Shown here in pieces: positions 8,653 through 16,698 of a stretch of DNA of 36,570 bases (the first letter of the stretch is position 1; every line of letters starts with the position of its first letter). The translations under genes and the position numbers were made by a program. Under the pieces are notes generated by a model that made no database searches, was not told the DNA's origin, and saw only the letters and a program-made list of their open reading frames with translations. Where the stretch lies: positions 1 through 36,570 of the IMG/VR virus record IMGVR_UViG_3300037537_001252. One strand, written 5' to 3'. This DNA is from a virus.

Positions 8653-9035
8653 CCAACATCTTGCCAGTATTCAGTAGATCCATTAATTTTTTTAGCATTT
8701 CCTATTATACATGCACTACTATGAACGGTTTTCGAAATATAATTTTTAAGTTCAGCATCATCATTAATAAGTTTGTCATCATCTAATAAGTTTAATTCTT
8801 CTTGAATTGTTTTTCTAAAAACATCTATATCTTCTCTTGTCAACTCATCATATTCAGTAACAGATTGTGTACTTTCAGGAATAGTTCCCCCTCCCCCTCT
8901 CACACACTCTATGACCAATTGTAGTTGTAAAATTGTCATATCAGGCATTTGAACATGTTCTTGTTTTATTAATTTTAATCCATATTTCAATATCGTTTTA
9001 ACATCTTCAACCAACACCAGATTAATTTTTATCAT
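8649..9035 (-). CDS. Small acidic protein, paralog of the protein at 10931-11287
   Basis: A 128-residue protein of unknown function. Its second half matches that of the protein at 10931-11287: both have a D-x-x-L-x-x-D-D-x-x-L-x-x-Y-I-S-(R/K)-x-V-H-S pattern, then a small-residue helix ending in A-K-K, then a glycine-rich turn and a tryptophan near the end. The N-terminal halves share an L-T/L-x-x-L-Q helix. It looks helical and acidic, without cysteine motifs, signal peptide or membrane segments. A carrier, chaperone or modified-substrate role would be consistent with its tailoring-enzyme neighbours, but nothing in the sequence proves it. It overlaps the glycosyltransferase-like gene by 14 bases. 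Confidence 0.65.
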   Translation of the reverse strand: MIKINLVLVEDVKTILKYGLKLIKQEHVQMPDMTILQLQLVIECVRGGGGTIPESTQSVTEYDELTREDIDVFRKTIQEELNLLDDDKLINDDAELKNYISKTVHSSACIIGNAKKINGSTEYWQDVG

Positions 9036-10332
9036 CTATAAACCCAAAAGAATTATAGGAAGGTAATAAAATTCTATTAGCTAACGCCCAAACATCAACA
9101 ACTTTGCTGAAATAAGATCGTCCAATACTTTTCATTATTTCTTTATTATATTTAAGTTTGGGTTTCATTTTTTCGATTTTATCATTTAACTCATTATGTG
9201 AAGTATCTAAAATTTTATCACATTGATTCATGATATGTTCCCATCTATCTTTATAAGAAGGCAACGAATCAAAAGAATAATCAAACAACTCATCATACAA
9301 TTGAAATCCATAAGACTTAAAATATTTATACCAATTTTGACATCCTATTGTAAGAAAAGGTTTCATATGTCCAACCGCTTTTGCAGTTTTTTCACTAATA
9401 GACCCACTACTAACACAATAAGTTTCATGTATTAATTCAATATGAGATTGTAGCCATTCTAATGTCGGAAAAAAATTATGATAATCATTTTCTTGGATAT
9501 CTTCCGGCCAAACAGTTGGAAGTTTAAATATATCAGTAAAATATTTCTGTTTTTGAATATTAAAATCGTTTATAGGAAATTCAATATTATGATCTACAGG
9601 AATCATAAACCCCTCTCCTACAATATGATTGCCATCTTCCGCCCAATTCCATGGTATACTGTCAGGAAATACTAATTTAGTATGATAATATTTTTTATTT
9701 TTTAATACAAAAGCATTAAATTCAGCATTAGTAAAAGAACCGTCTTTTTTAATAGTATCAGTATTTTTAAAAGAATATGCAAACTCATGATGTTCTGCAA
9801 GTCTACCTAAGGTCATTACTCTATTAATTTTGGGACGATTAACAGGACACACAATTTTATATTTTTTATTATAATCCAAATCCGCATGTGTTATATACGT
9901 ATCACCAAAACACCCTTTCATTCCACTTTTTTCTGTATATTTTTTATTTCTCCACAACCAACGTTGCATAAAAATCCAAGGGAAAGAATATACATTTATA
10001 GAAAAACGAGTCAAATTGTGATAAGTAATACAAAATTTTTCATGTTTTTCTTTTAATTTTATATCTCCGTTACAATAAAACGTTTTGGGAGCATTTTCGG
10101 GATGTATATTTTCATAAATCTTTGTTAACATATCACTATGTTCCCATTTCACAGGATCATATATAAAAGTATAACGATCTGTTTTTTTACATAATTTTTT
10201 TATACAATCATTCCAATCTTCTAAAAATCCAGCATAACGTCCATCAAAAACATAACTCCCAATTGTTGCAAGGGGATCTTTGGATTGTATAATAGCAGTC
10301 AAATCATCCGGACACTCGGATTGTTCATTCAT
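9022..10332 (-). CDS. Glycosyltransferase-like protein (copy 1 of 3)
   Basis: A 436-residue protein. The C-terminal part (about 313-360) has S-E-K-T, then KPFLTIG, then G-F-x-L-Y-D-E-L-F-D-Y-S-F-D and a downstream arginine. The same block is found in the proteins at 25826-26689 and 31778-32935. An upstream strand VCPVNRPKINR (161-171) fits the strand plus N-x-x-x-x-R turn that precedes this block in related proteins. The arrangement resembles the nucleotide-sugar-binding half of GT-B, GT10-like transferases (E-K near a G-x-P-F-I-x-x-G loop). The N-terminal half is not shared. No signal peptide is present. Sugar and acceptor are unknown; the glycosyltransferase call is moderate and the paralogy is clear. 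Confidence 0.62.
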   Translation of the reverse strand: MNEQSECPDDLTAIIQSKDPLATIGSYVFDGRYAGFLEDWNDCIKKLCKKTDRYTFIYDPVKWEHSDMLTKIYENIHPENAPKTFYCNGDIKLKEKHEKFCITYHNLTRFSINVYSFPWIFMQRWLWRNKKYTEKSGMKGCFGDTYITHADLDYNKKYKIVCPVNRPKINRVMTLGRLAEHHEFAYSFKNTDTIKKDGSFTNAEFNAFVLKNKKYYHTKLVFPDSIPWNWAEDGNHIVGEGFMIPVDHNIEFPINDFNIQKQKYFTDIFKLPTVWPEDIQENDYHNFFPTLEWLQSHIELIHETYCVSSGSISEKTAKAVGHMKPFLTIGCQNWYKYFKSYGFQLYDELFDYSFDSLPSYKDRWEHIMNQCDKILDTSHNELNDKIEKMKPKLKYNKEIMKSIGRSYFSKVVDVWALANRILLPSYNSFGFIDDKN

Positions 10333-10336
10333 GGCT

Positions 10337-10930
10337 TTATTTTATACCTAATCTTATTCCCATTGGAATTTTACAGTCTTTATAATCTACATGATATGTA
10401 ACAGACCATCTCTCTTTTAACGGGTCTGTATATATTACTCTGTGCCCCATTCCCTTAGATAAAACACATGAACCAGAATTTTCCCAAGCTCCATCTTTAA
10501 AAATTTGAAAGCCGGAATCAGAAACATATTCATAATACAATGTCAAAATACCATAATCTTCATGTGAACACAATCTATATATTTGATCACCTTCTCCCTC
10601 ACCAGCATTACCATAAATATTCATTTTAATTTTAGGATAATGTGTTATCCTAAGAATCGCATCAAATTCTTGATCTGTATAATCTCTAACAATATCATCT
10701 AAGGAATCAAAAATATCAGTAGTTTCAAAAGGATTGTAACCATATTTTCTTGAAAACCCGTAAGTTTCTTTTGCGGCAAGTTCTACACCCAACCCTCTAT
10801 ATCCATGATTTCCTAAACCATCTGTACGTTCTAATCCTGTATATTCAAATTCTTCTTTATCCGATCTAGCAAAAAACTTCTTTATCTTTTCTAGCTCTAA
10901 CAATTCCTCTTTCACCCACAAAACTTTCAT
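10337..10930 (-). CDS. Isopenicillin N synthase-like 2OG-Fe(II) oxygenase
   Basis: A 197-residue protein with a complete motif set for the isopenicillin N synthase-like class. H123-E-D125 starts the strand HEDYGILTLYYE, a GFQIFKDGAWEN strand pair follows, H163 lies in MGHRVIY, and R174-W-S176 is the R-x-S pair that binds the co-substrate. The family usually runs 280-350 residues; here the N-terminal region is cut down but the core is intact. Members use Fe(II), with or without 2-oxoglutarate, for hydroxylation, desaturation or ring closure. The start abuts the stop of a small acidic protein gene with no spacer, so the two are likely a translational pair. The substrate is unknown. Confidence 0.82.
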   Translation of the reverse strand: MKVLWVKEELLELEKIKKFFARSDKEEFEYTGLERTDGLGNHGYRGLGVELAAKETYGFSRKYGYNPFETTDIFDSLDDIVRDYTDQEFDAILRITHYPKIKMNIYGNAGEGEGDQIYRLCSHEDYGILTLYYEYVSDSGFQIFKDGAWENSGSCVLSKGMGHRVIYTDPLKERWSVTYHVDYKDCKIPMGIRLGIK

Positions 10931-11287
10931 TTATACAATAACATCCCACTCTTGCCATCCTTCACCACCGGCCTCAAGTTTTTTAGCAAGACCAAGTAAC
11001 GCACAACCACTATGAACTGCTCTTGAAATATAGTCTTGCAATTTTTCATCATCAGTAACTAGTTCATCTGAATCAGTTAAACTAAATACAGTTTTTACTG
11101 TACTTCTAAAAAGTGTTAGTTGATCATCAGTCATTGGAACTTCTGGTGTCCAATCCTGACCAATCGTGATCACATCTTGTAATTCTTGGATGGTCAAAGA
11201 AGGCATTGAATTGTATGGTTGTGCAGAATTTATAATTTTACAACTATAGTCCAATACTGTATTAAAATTTTCTGTGTTTGTAGCCAT
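10931..11287 (-). CDS. Small acidic protein, paralog of the protein at 8649-9035
   Basis: A 118-residue acidic, helical protein of unknown function. The C-terminal half carries the D-E-x-L-V-T-D-D-x-x-L-x-x-Y-I-S-R-A-V-H-S pattern shared with the protein at 8649-9035, then a helix ending in LAKKLE, a GGEGW turn and a W-D-V end. It lies directly upstream of the IPNS-like oxygenase gene. Unlike most genes here it has its own Shine-Dalgarno (AAGGA, 5 bases before the ATG) in an 8-base gap, which may allow higher expression than its neighbours. That would suit a stoichiometric substrate or carrier, but this is inference. No known domain is recognised. Confidence 0.68.
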   Translation of the reverse strand: MATNTENFNTVLDYSCKIINSAQPYNSMPSLTIQELQDVITIGQDWTPEVPMTDDQLTLFRSTVKTVFSLTDSDELVTDDEKLQDYISRAVHSGCALLGLAKKLEAGGEGWQEWDVIV

Positions 11288-11292
11288 TTGTA

Positions 11293-11297
11293 TCCTT
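11293..11297 (-). promoter_or_regulatory. Ribosome binding site of the small acidic protein gene
   Basis: AAGGA on the minus strand is placed 5 bases before the ATG at 11285-11287 and overlaps the stop codon of the gene upstream. It supports the chosen start. Confidence 0.6.
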
Positions 11298-11790
11298 AAT
11301 TAACGTTAGTATATCCTATCAGATGAAATCTATATTCATCCTTCGAACAATTTATTGCTGTATGCTTAACTTTAGTATCTGTTAAAAAAACACTACCATC
11401 TGCTGGTAATTTATATAACGTATCATCAAAAATATAAAAACAGCTATCATTTGTAATAAGAGGAATATTAACTCTTTTATTAAAATCCATATGATAATCT
11501 AACGTAGTTTCTGGTGCTAAACACATAACTCTAAATAACCACGTATCATATTTTTTACTGATTTCTTGTATAAATTTTGGTACCGAATCATCTAAAAAAA
11601 CTTTTGGAGAAGTATCATGATCCCATCTTAAAAAATTCAAATCGGGTCTACTCTCATTCTCTACCTCCTCAAAACTTTTTGGAGAATCATCATGTTCATC
11701 TATAGGCTCCAACCATCCTTGATCTCTACAATTATTCAAGAGATTAGGTAAATCTATTTCTCCTATTTTTTTAACATGTTTTTCCATCAT
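11296..11790 (-). CDS. Aspartyl/asparaginyl beta-hydroxylase-like oxygenase
   Basis: A 164-residue protein with H100-M-D102 in LDYHMDFNKRVNIPLI, then a F-Y-I-F-D-D strand, a P-A-D-G-S-V-F-L-T-D turn, H143 in KHTAIN and R154 in YRFHLIGY. This order matches the cupin-like Fe(II)/2OG core of the Asp/Asn beta-hydroxylase family, including the basic residue two places before the final histidine strand. It contains little more than the core. Two ATG codons stand in tandem at the start (11790 and 11787) and the first is reported. It overlaps the sulfotransferase-like gene by 20 bases. The substrate is unknown. Confidence 0.75.
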   Translation of the reverse strand: MMEKHVKKIGEIDLPNLLNNCRDQGWLEPIDEHDDSPKSFEEVENESRPDLNFLRWDHDTSPKVFLDDSVPKFIQEISKKYDTWLFRVMCLAPETTLDYHMDFNKRVNIPLITNDSCFYIFDDTLYKLPADGSVFLTDTKVKHTAINCSKDEYRFHLIGYTNVN

Positions 11791-12427
11791 ACTTATAATT
11801 AAATTCTTTTATATCATCCATACAAAAATATTCAATAATATCTTTGGTTTTATTTGTCATTAAATATTTATCATCTTCAGCATACCACTGTCCTGGATGA
11901 GATACAGAAACTGGTGGAACTTTCAATCCTGGAAATATACTATCAACATCTTCATCCAAATATTCGTATCTAATAACATAATCACAATCTTTTCTCATAA
12001 TTTTTTGATTAAAAATTTCCCCCCACCAATCAAGAGTTTTATCTTTTTCTAAAGAAAGTATCCATTCATCAAAACTATTTTTTGATATTGTAAAATCAAA
12101 CATTATTTGTTCTATTCTTTTTATTGATCTTTCAATCGTAAAATGCCAAGTATAAAAATCATATAATCTTGACCAAGGATTTCTAACTGTAGTAATTTTT
12201 TTTAAATTATTCCATTCATCACCAAGTATTTCTTTAAAATTAAAACAATCTGTAGATAAAAGTCCTGAAGGAGATACATGTTTGTGACCATACTCGCTTC
12301 TATTTGCCCAGTCCCAAGAATAATCTTTTTCACGATCCATTAAAATCTCTAAAGCCATACAAATAGAATGATTGGCGTTACTATGACATAAGAAAAAAGC
12401 AAAATTAGATTTTTCTGAATACAACAA
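11771..12427 (-). CDS. Sulfotransferase-family protein
   Basis: A 218-residue protein with the 3'-phosphate-binding motif of PAPS-dependent sulfotransferases: VRNPWSRLYDFY (81-92) has the conserved R and S followed by an aromatic helix. GHKHVS (47-52) stands where related enzymes place the segment before the acceptor site. The N-terminal strand NFAFFLCHSNANHS would hold the 5'-phosphosulfate loop, but the usual K-T/S-G or S-x-T signature is replaced by a Ser/Asn/His-rich loop. The start is a TTG at 12425-12427 behind GGAG with about 7 bases between; the next ATG would delete the loop, so TTG is preferred. It overlaps the aminotransferase gene by 23 bases. The acceptor is unknown. Confidence 0.72.
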   Translation of the reverse strand: MLYSEKSNFAFFLCHSNANHSICMALEILMDREKDYSWDWANRSEYGHKHVSPSGLLSTDCFNFKEILGDEWNNLKKITTVRNPWSRLYDFYTWHFTIERSIKRIEQIMFDFTISKNSFDEWILSLEKDKTLDWWGEIFNQKIMRKDCDYVIRYEYLDEDVDSIFPGLKVPPVSVSHPGQWYAEDDKYLMTNKTKDIIEYFCMDDIKEFNYKYDGKTC

Positions 12428-13358
12428 TGAATTTCTCCATTTCTGACCTAGGTCCTAAAGTTAATCGTATACCATTAAGACATTTTCTCACTAAAATTCC
12501 TTGATTAGCAAGTTTATCTGCATTATTAGGATCAGTATGTATGAAAATAAAATTACCATATTCTCCTCCTTGAGTCCTAACATTCATCTTATCTAATTCC
12601 TCTATCAAATGATCACGACCATTGTTCATTTCTTTCACGTATTCATCTTTTAGTTCTTCATGATTAATAAAATAGTGTGCGGTTTGTAAAGACAATAGAT
12701 TAGTTTCATATCCATTTCTATTATTTGAAATATATTTAATATTATGTTCTTGTGACATAATATAACCCAATCTAATACTAGCAAGACCAAATGCCTTTGA
12801 AAAACTTCGCATTATCACTAAATTATCATACTCATCAATCAGCGGCAAATAATCAGGAACATTAAAACCAAAATAAACATCATCAAGAGCAACTATTTTA
12901 TTTGTATTAGAACAAACATTACGTATTTCATCTTCTGAATAACTATTACCATATGGTATATTGGGATTTTGCAAAAATATTAAATCTGCATTATCCCTAT
13001 TTTGATCCTTTATCAATCGAAAGATATTAGCATAAACATCATACATTGCATAAGTAGGAGTGTCATAATATACAGTAGTTTCAGCATAAAGTTCCATTAA
13101 ATTTCTAATCGCACCAGAAACCCCTTCAGTAAAAAATAATCTACTAGAATCTATATTCAACCAGTCTGCAAAAATATCATAGTAAGAATCTACATCAGGA
13201 TATTTCCAGATATTGTTAGCTAATTTTTTTCTCAAATCATTCAGCGTAGAAATATTAAATGGTATCACTCTTTCATTTTTATCTAAAGGAACACCAACTT
13301 TATTAACACCTTTCGATCTTTCACGATTGAGATTTAATATATGATTTTTAACTTTCAT
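12405..13358 (-). CDS. PLP-dependent aminotransferase, class I/II (histidinol-phosphate aminotransferase-like)
   Basis: A 317-residue fold-type I PLP enzyme. NPNIPYGN (131-138) is the NPNNPTG-like turn, D159/D160 in ALDDVYFGF is the pyridine-nitrogen contact region, K188 in SFSKAF is the Schiff-base lysine and R196 in IRLGY contacts the phosphate. F-F-T-E-G-V-S-G near residue 80 is the N-terminal PLP phosphate loop. The domain order and an N-terminus reading V-P-L-D-K-N-E-R-V resemble the HisC or CobD-like branch, some members of which act as decarboxylases. It overlaps the CMP-sugar synthetase-like gene by 11 bases, which suggests amino-sugar or amino-alcohol work. The substrate is not determinable. 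Confidence 0.85.
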   Translation of the reverse strand: MKVKNHILNLNRERSKGVNKVGVPLDKNERVIPFNISTLNDLRKKLANNIWKYPDVDSYYDIFADWLNIDSSRLFFTEGVSGAIRNLMELYAETTVYYDTPTYAMYDVYANIFRLIKDQNRDNADLIFLQNPNIPYGNSYSEDEIRNVCSNTNKIVALDDVYFGFNVPDYLPLIDEYDNLVIMRSFSKAFGLASIRLGYIMSQEHNIKYISNNRNGYETNLLSLQTAHYFINHEELKDEYVKEMNNGRDHLIEELDKMNVRTQGGEYGNFIFIHTDPNNADKLANQGILVRKCLNGIRLTLGPRSEMEKFIVVFRKI

Positions 13359-14016
13359 AATAGGTTACCGATGAATGATAGTGTAATATTGCATTTATTA
13401 TCTCAATATCTTCAGGAGTCTTAACTAACATTCCTGCTTTTTTTGATATGGGACCATACATTTCATGTTTTCCACAAAAAATATTTCTCTCTTTCATAAA
13501 AACACTCGTTCTCACCACTTGAACAGAATACGCTATCATTTTCACAGGTTCTAAATCTTGAGTTTTACACATTTTTCCATATTCAAAATTAATAGGCCGA
13601 TCACCTAAACATGAATGTATATATTTTAATTCATATGTATTACAAGAATCTAATTCGTTTTCTTCATAGTAAGCCATCACTTTAGCAACTTCTTCTCCAG
13701 TTTGTAGAGGATTTACCGTATTTACTATTGCGGCAGTTTCGCATGGATTCTGTTCTATAAAGTCATAAAACACATCATCAATTAATGTCTCAGACGAACC
13801 CAAATTTATAGGTCTTTCATAATATTCAACACCATATTCTTTTGCAATCTTTCTAAAAACATCATTATCTCCATTCACTATAACTTTATCAAAACAATTT
13901 GATCCAAGAGCGGCTTTTATAGACCAAGCCATCATCGGCTCGCCGCCTATTAATGCTAAATTTTTAAGTTTTGCTCTGGTACTACCATATCTACAAGGTA
14001 TCATGGCATATTTCAT
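13348..14016 (-). CDS. Acylneuraminate cytidylyltransferase-like nucleotidyltransferase
   Basis: A 222-residue protein of the CMP-NeuAc/CMP-KDO synthetase superfamily. The N-terminal IPCRYGSTRAKLKNL (6-20) matches the CTP-binding R-x-G-S-x-R-x-x-x-K-N loop. VNGDND (47-52) and R77 in ERP fit the second conserved block, and the NTVNPLQTG segment matches the L-x-P-T/L region. The C-terminal T-P-E-D-I-E-I-I is typical of family ends. Such enzymes activate sugars or sugar-like alcohols and phosphonates with CMP. With an aminotransferase and a sulfotransferase just downstream, it could start a small nucleotide-activated compound pathway, though this is inference. It has a 4-base overlap with a SPASM radical SAM gene. 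Confidence 0.85.
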   Translation of the reverse strand: MKYAMIPCRYGSTRAKLKNLALIGGEPMMAWSIKAALGSNCFDKVIVNGDNDVFRKIAKEYGVEYYERPINLGSSETLIDDVFYDFIEQNPCETAAIVNTVNPLQTGEEVAKVMAYYEENELDSCNTYELKYIHSCLGDRPINFEYGKMCKTQDLEPVKMIAYSVQVVRTSVFMKERNIFCGKHEMYGPISKKAGMLVKTPEDIEIINAILHYHSSVTYYES

Positions 14017-14834
14017 ATCATCTCCATCAATTTGTTATAACTATCTTTTCCTAATAATAAACCATTTGCATCACATTCTTTACAAGATATCACGTTACAT
14101 CTATTTCCTTTAGACAATTCTTTTCTGTACTTGTTCATTTTATCAGACATCCAAAGTTCTTCTAATGTATTTTCTCTTAAATTTCCTAAACTTTCCTTAT
14201 ATTTCCAATCATTACAGCAAAATCTAAGATCCATAGTCAGATCAATATACCCTTTATAAAAAGGCAAATAACATTTTCTGTCTAAAGATTTTGATAAAGT
14301 TCTAAACGATCCGGATCTATTATTATAAATTGAAGACTGTAATCCACCAGCAAAATGGTTTTTAATCACCCCACATCTATCACCTAAAATTTCTATTTTT
14401 TTATTATAATTTTCTTCATTATCGTATTCATCTAGAATTATTCTACTTAATCCGTTATCAAATAACTCATCCAACATACTCGGAAATTCTAATATCTTAT
14501 CACCATTTGAAATTAATTCTATCCATTCATTTTTAAACACATTAATAATTTCAAGAATATCTGGATTGAGAAGAGGCTCTCCCTTACCACTTATAATAAT
14601 AATGCCTTGATATTCAAATTCATCAAGTCTATTTTTAATTAAATGAGCATCATCAATTGTTAAGTGTTCATCTTTATTAGGATACCCATTCCCTCTAGGA
14701 CAAAAACTACATGTTCTATTACAAAGTTCTGTAGGATTTATCTCAACAGTAGTCATTCCTAAAACAGGTTTTAAATTTTCATATTGAGCGGATCTAAAAT
14801 TTATATGATTACTAGAAGAAAACAAATTATTCAT
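14013..14834 (-). CDS. Radical SAM/SPASM protein
   Basis: A 273-residue protein. CNRTCSFC (C38, C42, C45) is the cluster motif, preceded by the strand TTVEINPTEL that is common in SPASM enzymes. SGKGEPLLNP replaces GGEP, and ELISNGD follows. The C-terminus has CYLPF, then RFCCNDW, the phrase SLGNLRENTLEELW, then CNVISCKEC, a good SPASM domain for two auxiliary clusters. SPASM enzymes mature peptides or oxidise alcohols, for example in aminoglycoside pathways. It has 4-base overlaps with the oxygenase gene upstream and the CMP-sugar synthetase-like gene downstream. This is the clearest classical SPASM protein in the window. Confidence 0.87.
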   Translation of the reverse strand: MNNLFSSSNHINFRSAQYENLKPVLGMTTVEINPTELCNRTCSFCPRGNGYPNKDEHLTIDDAHLIKNRLDEFEYQGIIIISGKGEPLLNPDILEIINVFKNEWIELISNGDKILEFPSMLDELFDNGLSRIILDEYDNEENYNKKIEILGDRCGVIKNHFAGGLQSSIYNNRSGSFRTLSKSLDRKCYLPFYKGYIDLTMDLRFCCNDWKYKESLGNLRENTLEELWMSDKMNKYRKELSKGNRCNVISCKECDANGLLLGKDSYNKLMEMI

Positions 14835-15874
14835 ATGTTAATCTTTTTACTAGATATTGCATTTATATCTAATGCTATAAAAAATTGATAAGTATTATCT
14901 TCAAACGACATTGCATCATGCCATATTGAACTATCATGTAAATACAATCTTCCCGCTTCTACATTCTTCTCAGAAATATAACTCTCATATTCTTTTTTCA
15001 TATCATTCCAAACTAATTTCTCTCCATCATCAGATTTATATCGTAATTTAACCGACTCAGGATGAGTAGTTCCCCACAATCTTAACCAAGAAGACTTATT
15101 TTTCCACGTATCTATGTGAGGCTTAAAATGTCCAAGAGTGTTAAATTTTAAAATACAAGAACGCAACATATATTTTTCAATAGATTCTAAAACTTTTAAC
15201 GAGGTTAAATTCATAACTTCAGTTTTCATTAAAAAATCTGTCTCATTCACCATTTTATTCATATCAAAAGGACCCGCATAAAATTTAGTGAAATCTTCTG
15301 GTGTGTCTTTATATCCCAAATTAACAAAGTTCCACCTATCTAGGGGCCAGCACGAAGGTTCTACTCTATTATTAAGCATACCATTCATATTAATTAGAGG
15401 TAGTCCAAATCTTCCAAATTCTTGAAATTTATCGCCCCATTGTTTAAAATCTTTTTTATATTGTTCAATTTCTAATAAAAATAAATCAACATCTATTTTT
15501 ATATCGGTTGGTTGAAGATTCTCCTTATGTAAGTCTACATAATCTTCTTTCTTCATTATAGGAATACTTTCTTTTATTTCATATTCATATTGAATATCAA
15601 AACTATTCATATATTTTTTTTGTTGCTCTCGTAATTTTATACTCCCCACATATTCTTCTTTGGTGTGATATCGATGATATAATATTCCAATATTTGGTTT
15701 TTGAAACACTAAATTAAAAAAACAATGCCCGTATTTGTCCATCAATTTAAAATTATATTTTCTTAATGGATCTGTATCTTCTGGAACATAATTATCAACC
15801 ATAAAGGTTTTAAATTCATCTTTATCTATAAATTCTTTATTTGGATAAACTATTTTTGTTATTACTGTAATCAT
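14831..15874 (-). CDS. Asp/Asn hydroxylase-like 2OG-Fe(II) oxygenase with long N-terminal extension
   Basis: A 347-residue protein. The C-terminal 110 residues form an oxygenase core: LGHFKPHIDTW gives H253 and D255, W-L-R-L-W-G-T follows, and GRLYLHDSSIWHDA supplies H319, before the final strand YQFFIALD. The spacing resembles Asp/Asn beta-hydroxylase-like cupins found in marine phage genomes. The first 230 residues are unrecognised; they include an R-F-G-L-P-L-I-N-M-N-G segment that often precedes this core. It has 4-base overlaps with the MORN-repeat gene and the SPASM gene. Substrate unknown. Confidence 0.72.
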   Translation of the reverse strand: MITVITKIVYPNKEFIDKDEFKTFMVDNYVPEDTDPLRKYNFKLMDKYGHCFFNLVFQKPNIGILYHRYHTKEEYVGSIKLREQQKKYMNSFDIQYEYEIKESIPIMKKEDYVDLHKENLQPTDIKIDVDLFLLEIEQYKKDFKQWGDKFQEFGRFGLPLINMNGMLNNRVEPSCWPLDRWNFVNLGYKDTPEDFTKFYAGPFDMNKMVNETDFLMKTEVMNLTSLKVLESIEKYMLRSCILKFNTLGHFKPHIDTWKNKSSWLRLWGTTHPESVKLRYKSDDGEKLVWNDMKKEYESYISEKNVEAGRLYLHDSSIWHDAMSFEDNTYQFFIALDINAISSKKINI

Positions 15875-16698
15875 TTTGACTTAAATCCTGTATCTCGACC
15901 ACCAGAATCATTTATGTTTATATTAAAAAACTCACCATCATATATTTCATTCTTAAACTTAAAAACTCCCTCTCCATGAAATCTATTTTTTTTCCAATAT
16001 CCCATATAGCTACCAGTATTAAAACTTGCTTCCCCATATCCATGTATGTGGCCTTCTTTAAATTCCCCTTTAACATATTCTGTTCCATGATAAAAAACAC
16101 CATTACCATCAAAATATCCATCAACAAATTCACCCTCATAATATCGACTCTTAGAAAAAACTAATTTTCCATTTCCAGAATAATTTCCATTTTCATCAAA
16201 TTCTCCAATATAAAATGTACCATCTGGCCATATTTCTTTCATGTTTAATTTCTGAAATCCATGTTTATCAAAACTTTCATTTAAAGGTTCTGTCCATTGT
16301 CCATCACCCGTTATCCAAAAATCATCACCTTTCATTCCTTTGGGACCAACACCCATTTCTCCAAAATACTTATTTCCATTCCATATCTTAAAACATCCTG
16401 TTCCACAAGCTCGATCATTCGTAAATTCTCCTACATATGTTGCCCCTGAAGGCCACTTATACATTCCTATTCCAATATGTGCATTTTTATCAAATTCACA
16501 AACTATTTTTCGTTCCCAGTCAGTTCCTGATCCTTGTATTTTTAATCCTATACCATGAGCTTTATCATTTTCAAACTCTCCAACATGTTTTTGGTTCCAC
16601 AGTTCTATTTCATAAAAACCTATTCCATGTTCCTTTTCATTTTTTGTTTCACCAAAATATCTTCTTCCTCCTTTTATACTACTATATGTCTCATTCAT
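15871..16698 (-). CDS. MORN-repeat protein
   Basis: A 275-residue protein made almost entirely of MORN-like units, about ten in a row. The repeated pattern is Y-x-G-E-(F/W), 4-6 residues with N or D, then G-x-G and a hydrophobic-aromatic strand, for example HVGEFENDKAHGIG, YVGEFTNDRACGTG and YEGEFVDGYFDGNG. MORN repeats form extended beta meanders that act as scaffolds or lipid/protein contacts and can be fused to or associated with enzymes. There is no attached catalytic domain. I took the ATG at 16696-16698 (8-base overlap with the SGNH gene) rather than an upstream GTG at 16710. A scaffold for the tailoring enzymes or a tail/host-contact protein are both possible. Confidence 0.85.
   Translation of the reverse strand: MNETYSSIKGGRRYFGETKNEKEHGIGFYEIELWNQKHVGEFENDKAHGIGLKIQGSGTDWERKIVCEFDKNAHIGIGMYKWPSGATYVGEFTNDRACGTGCFKIWNGNKYFGEMGVGPKGMKGDDFWITGDGQWTEPLNESFDKHGFQKLNMKEIWPDGTFYIGEFDENGNYSGNGKLVFSKSRYYEGEFVDGYFDGNGVFYHGTEYVKGEFKEGHIHGYGEASFNTGSYMGYWKKNRFHGEGVFKFKNEIYDGEFFNININDSGGRDTGFKSK

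Noticed and set aside
9323-9330. Second TATAAATA on the minus strand
   Set aside because: It lies inside the glycosyltransferase-like gene with no nearby start or Shine-Dalgarno; such 8-mers are expected by chance in DNA this AT-rich.
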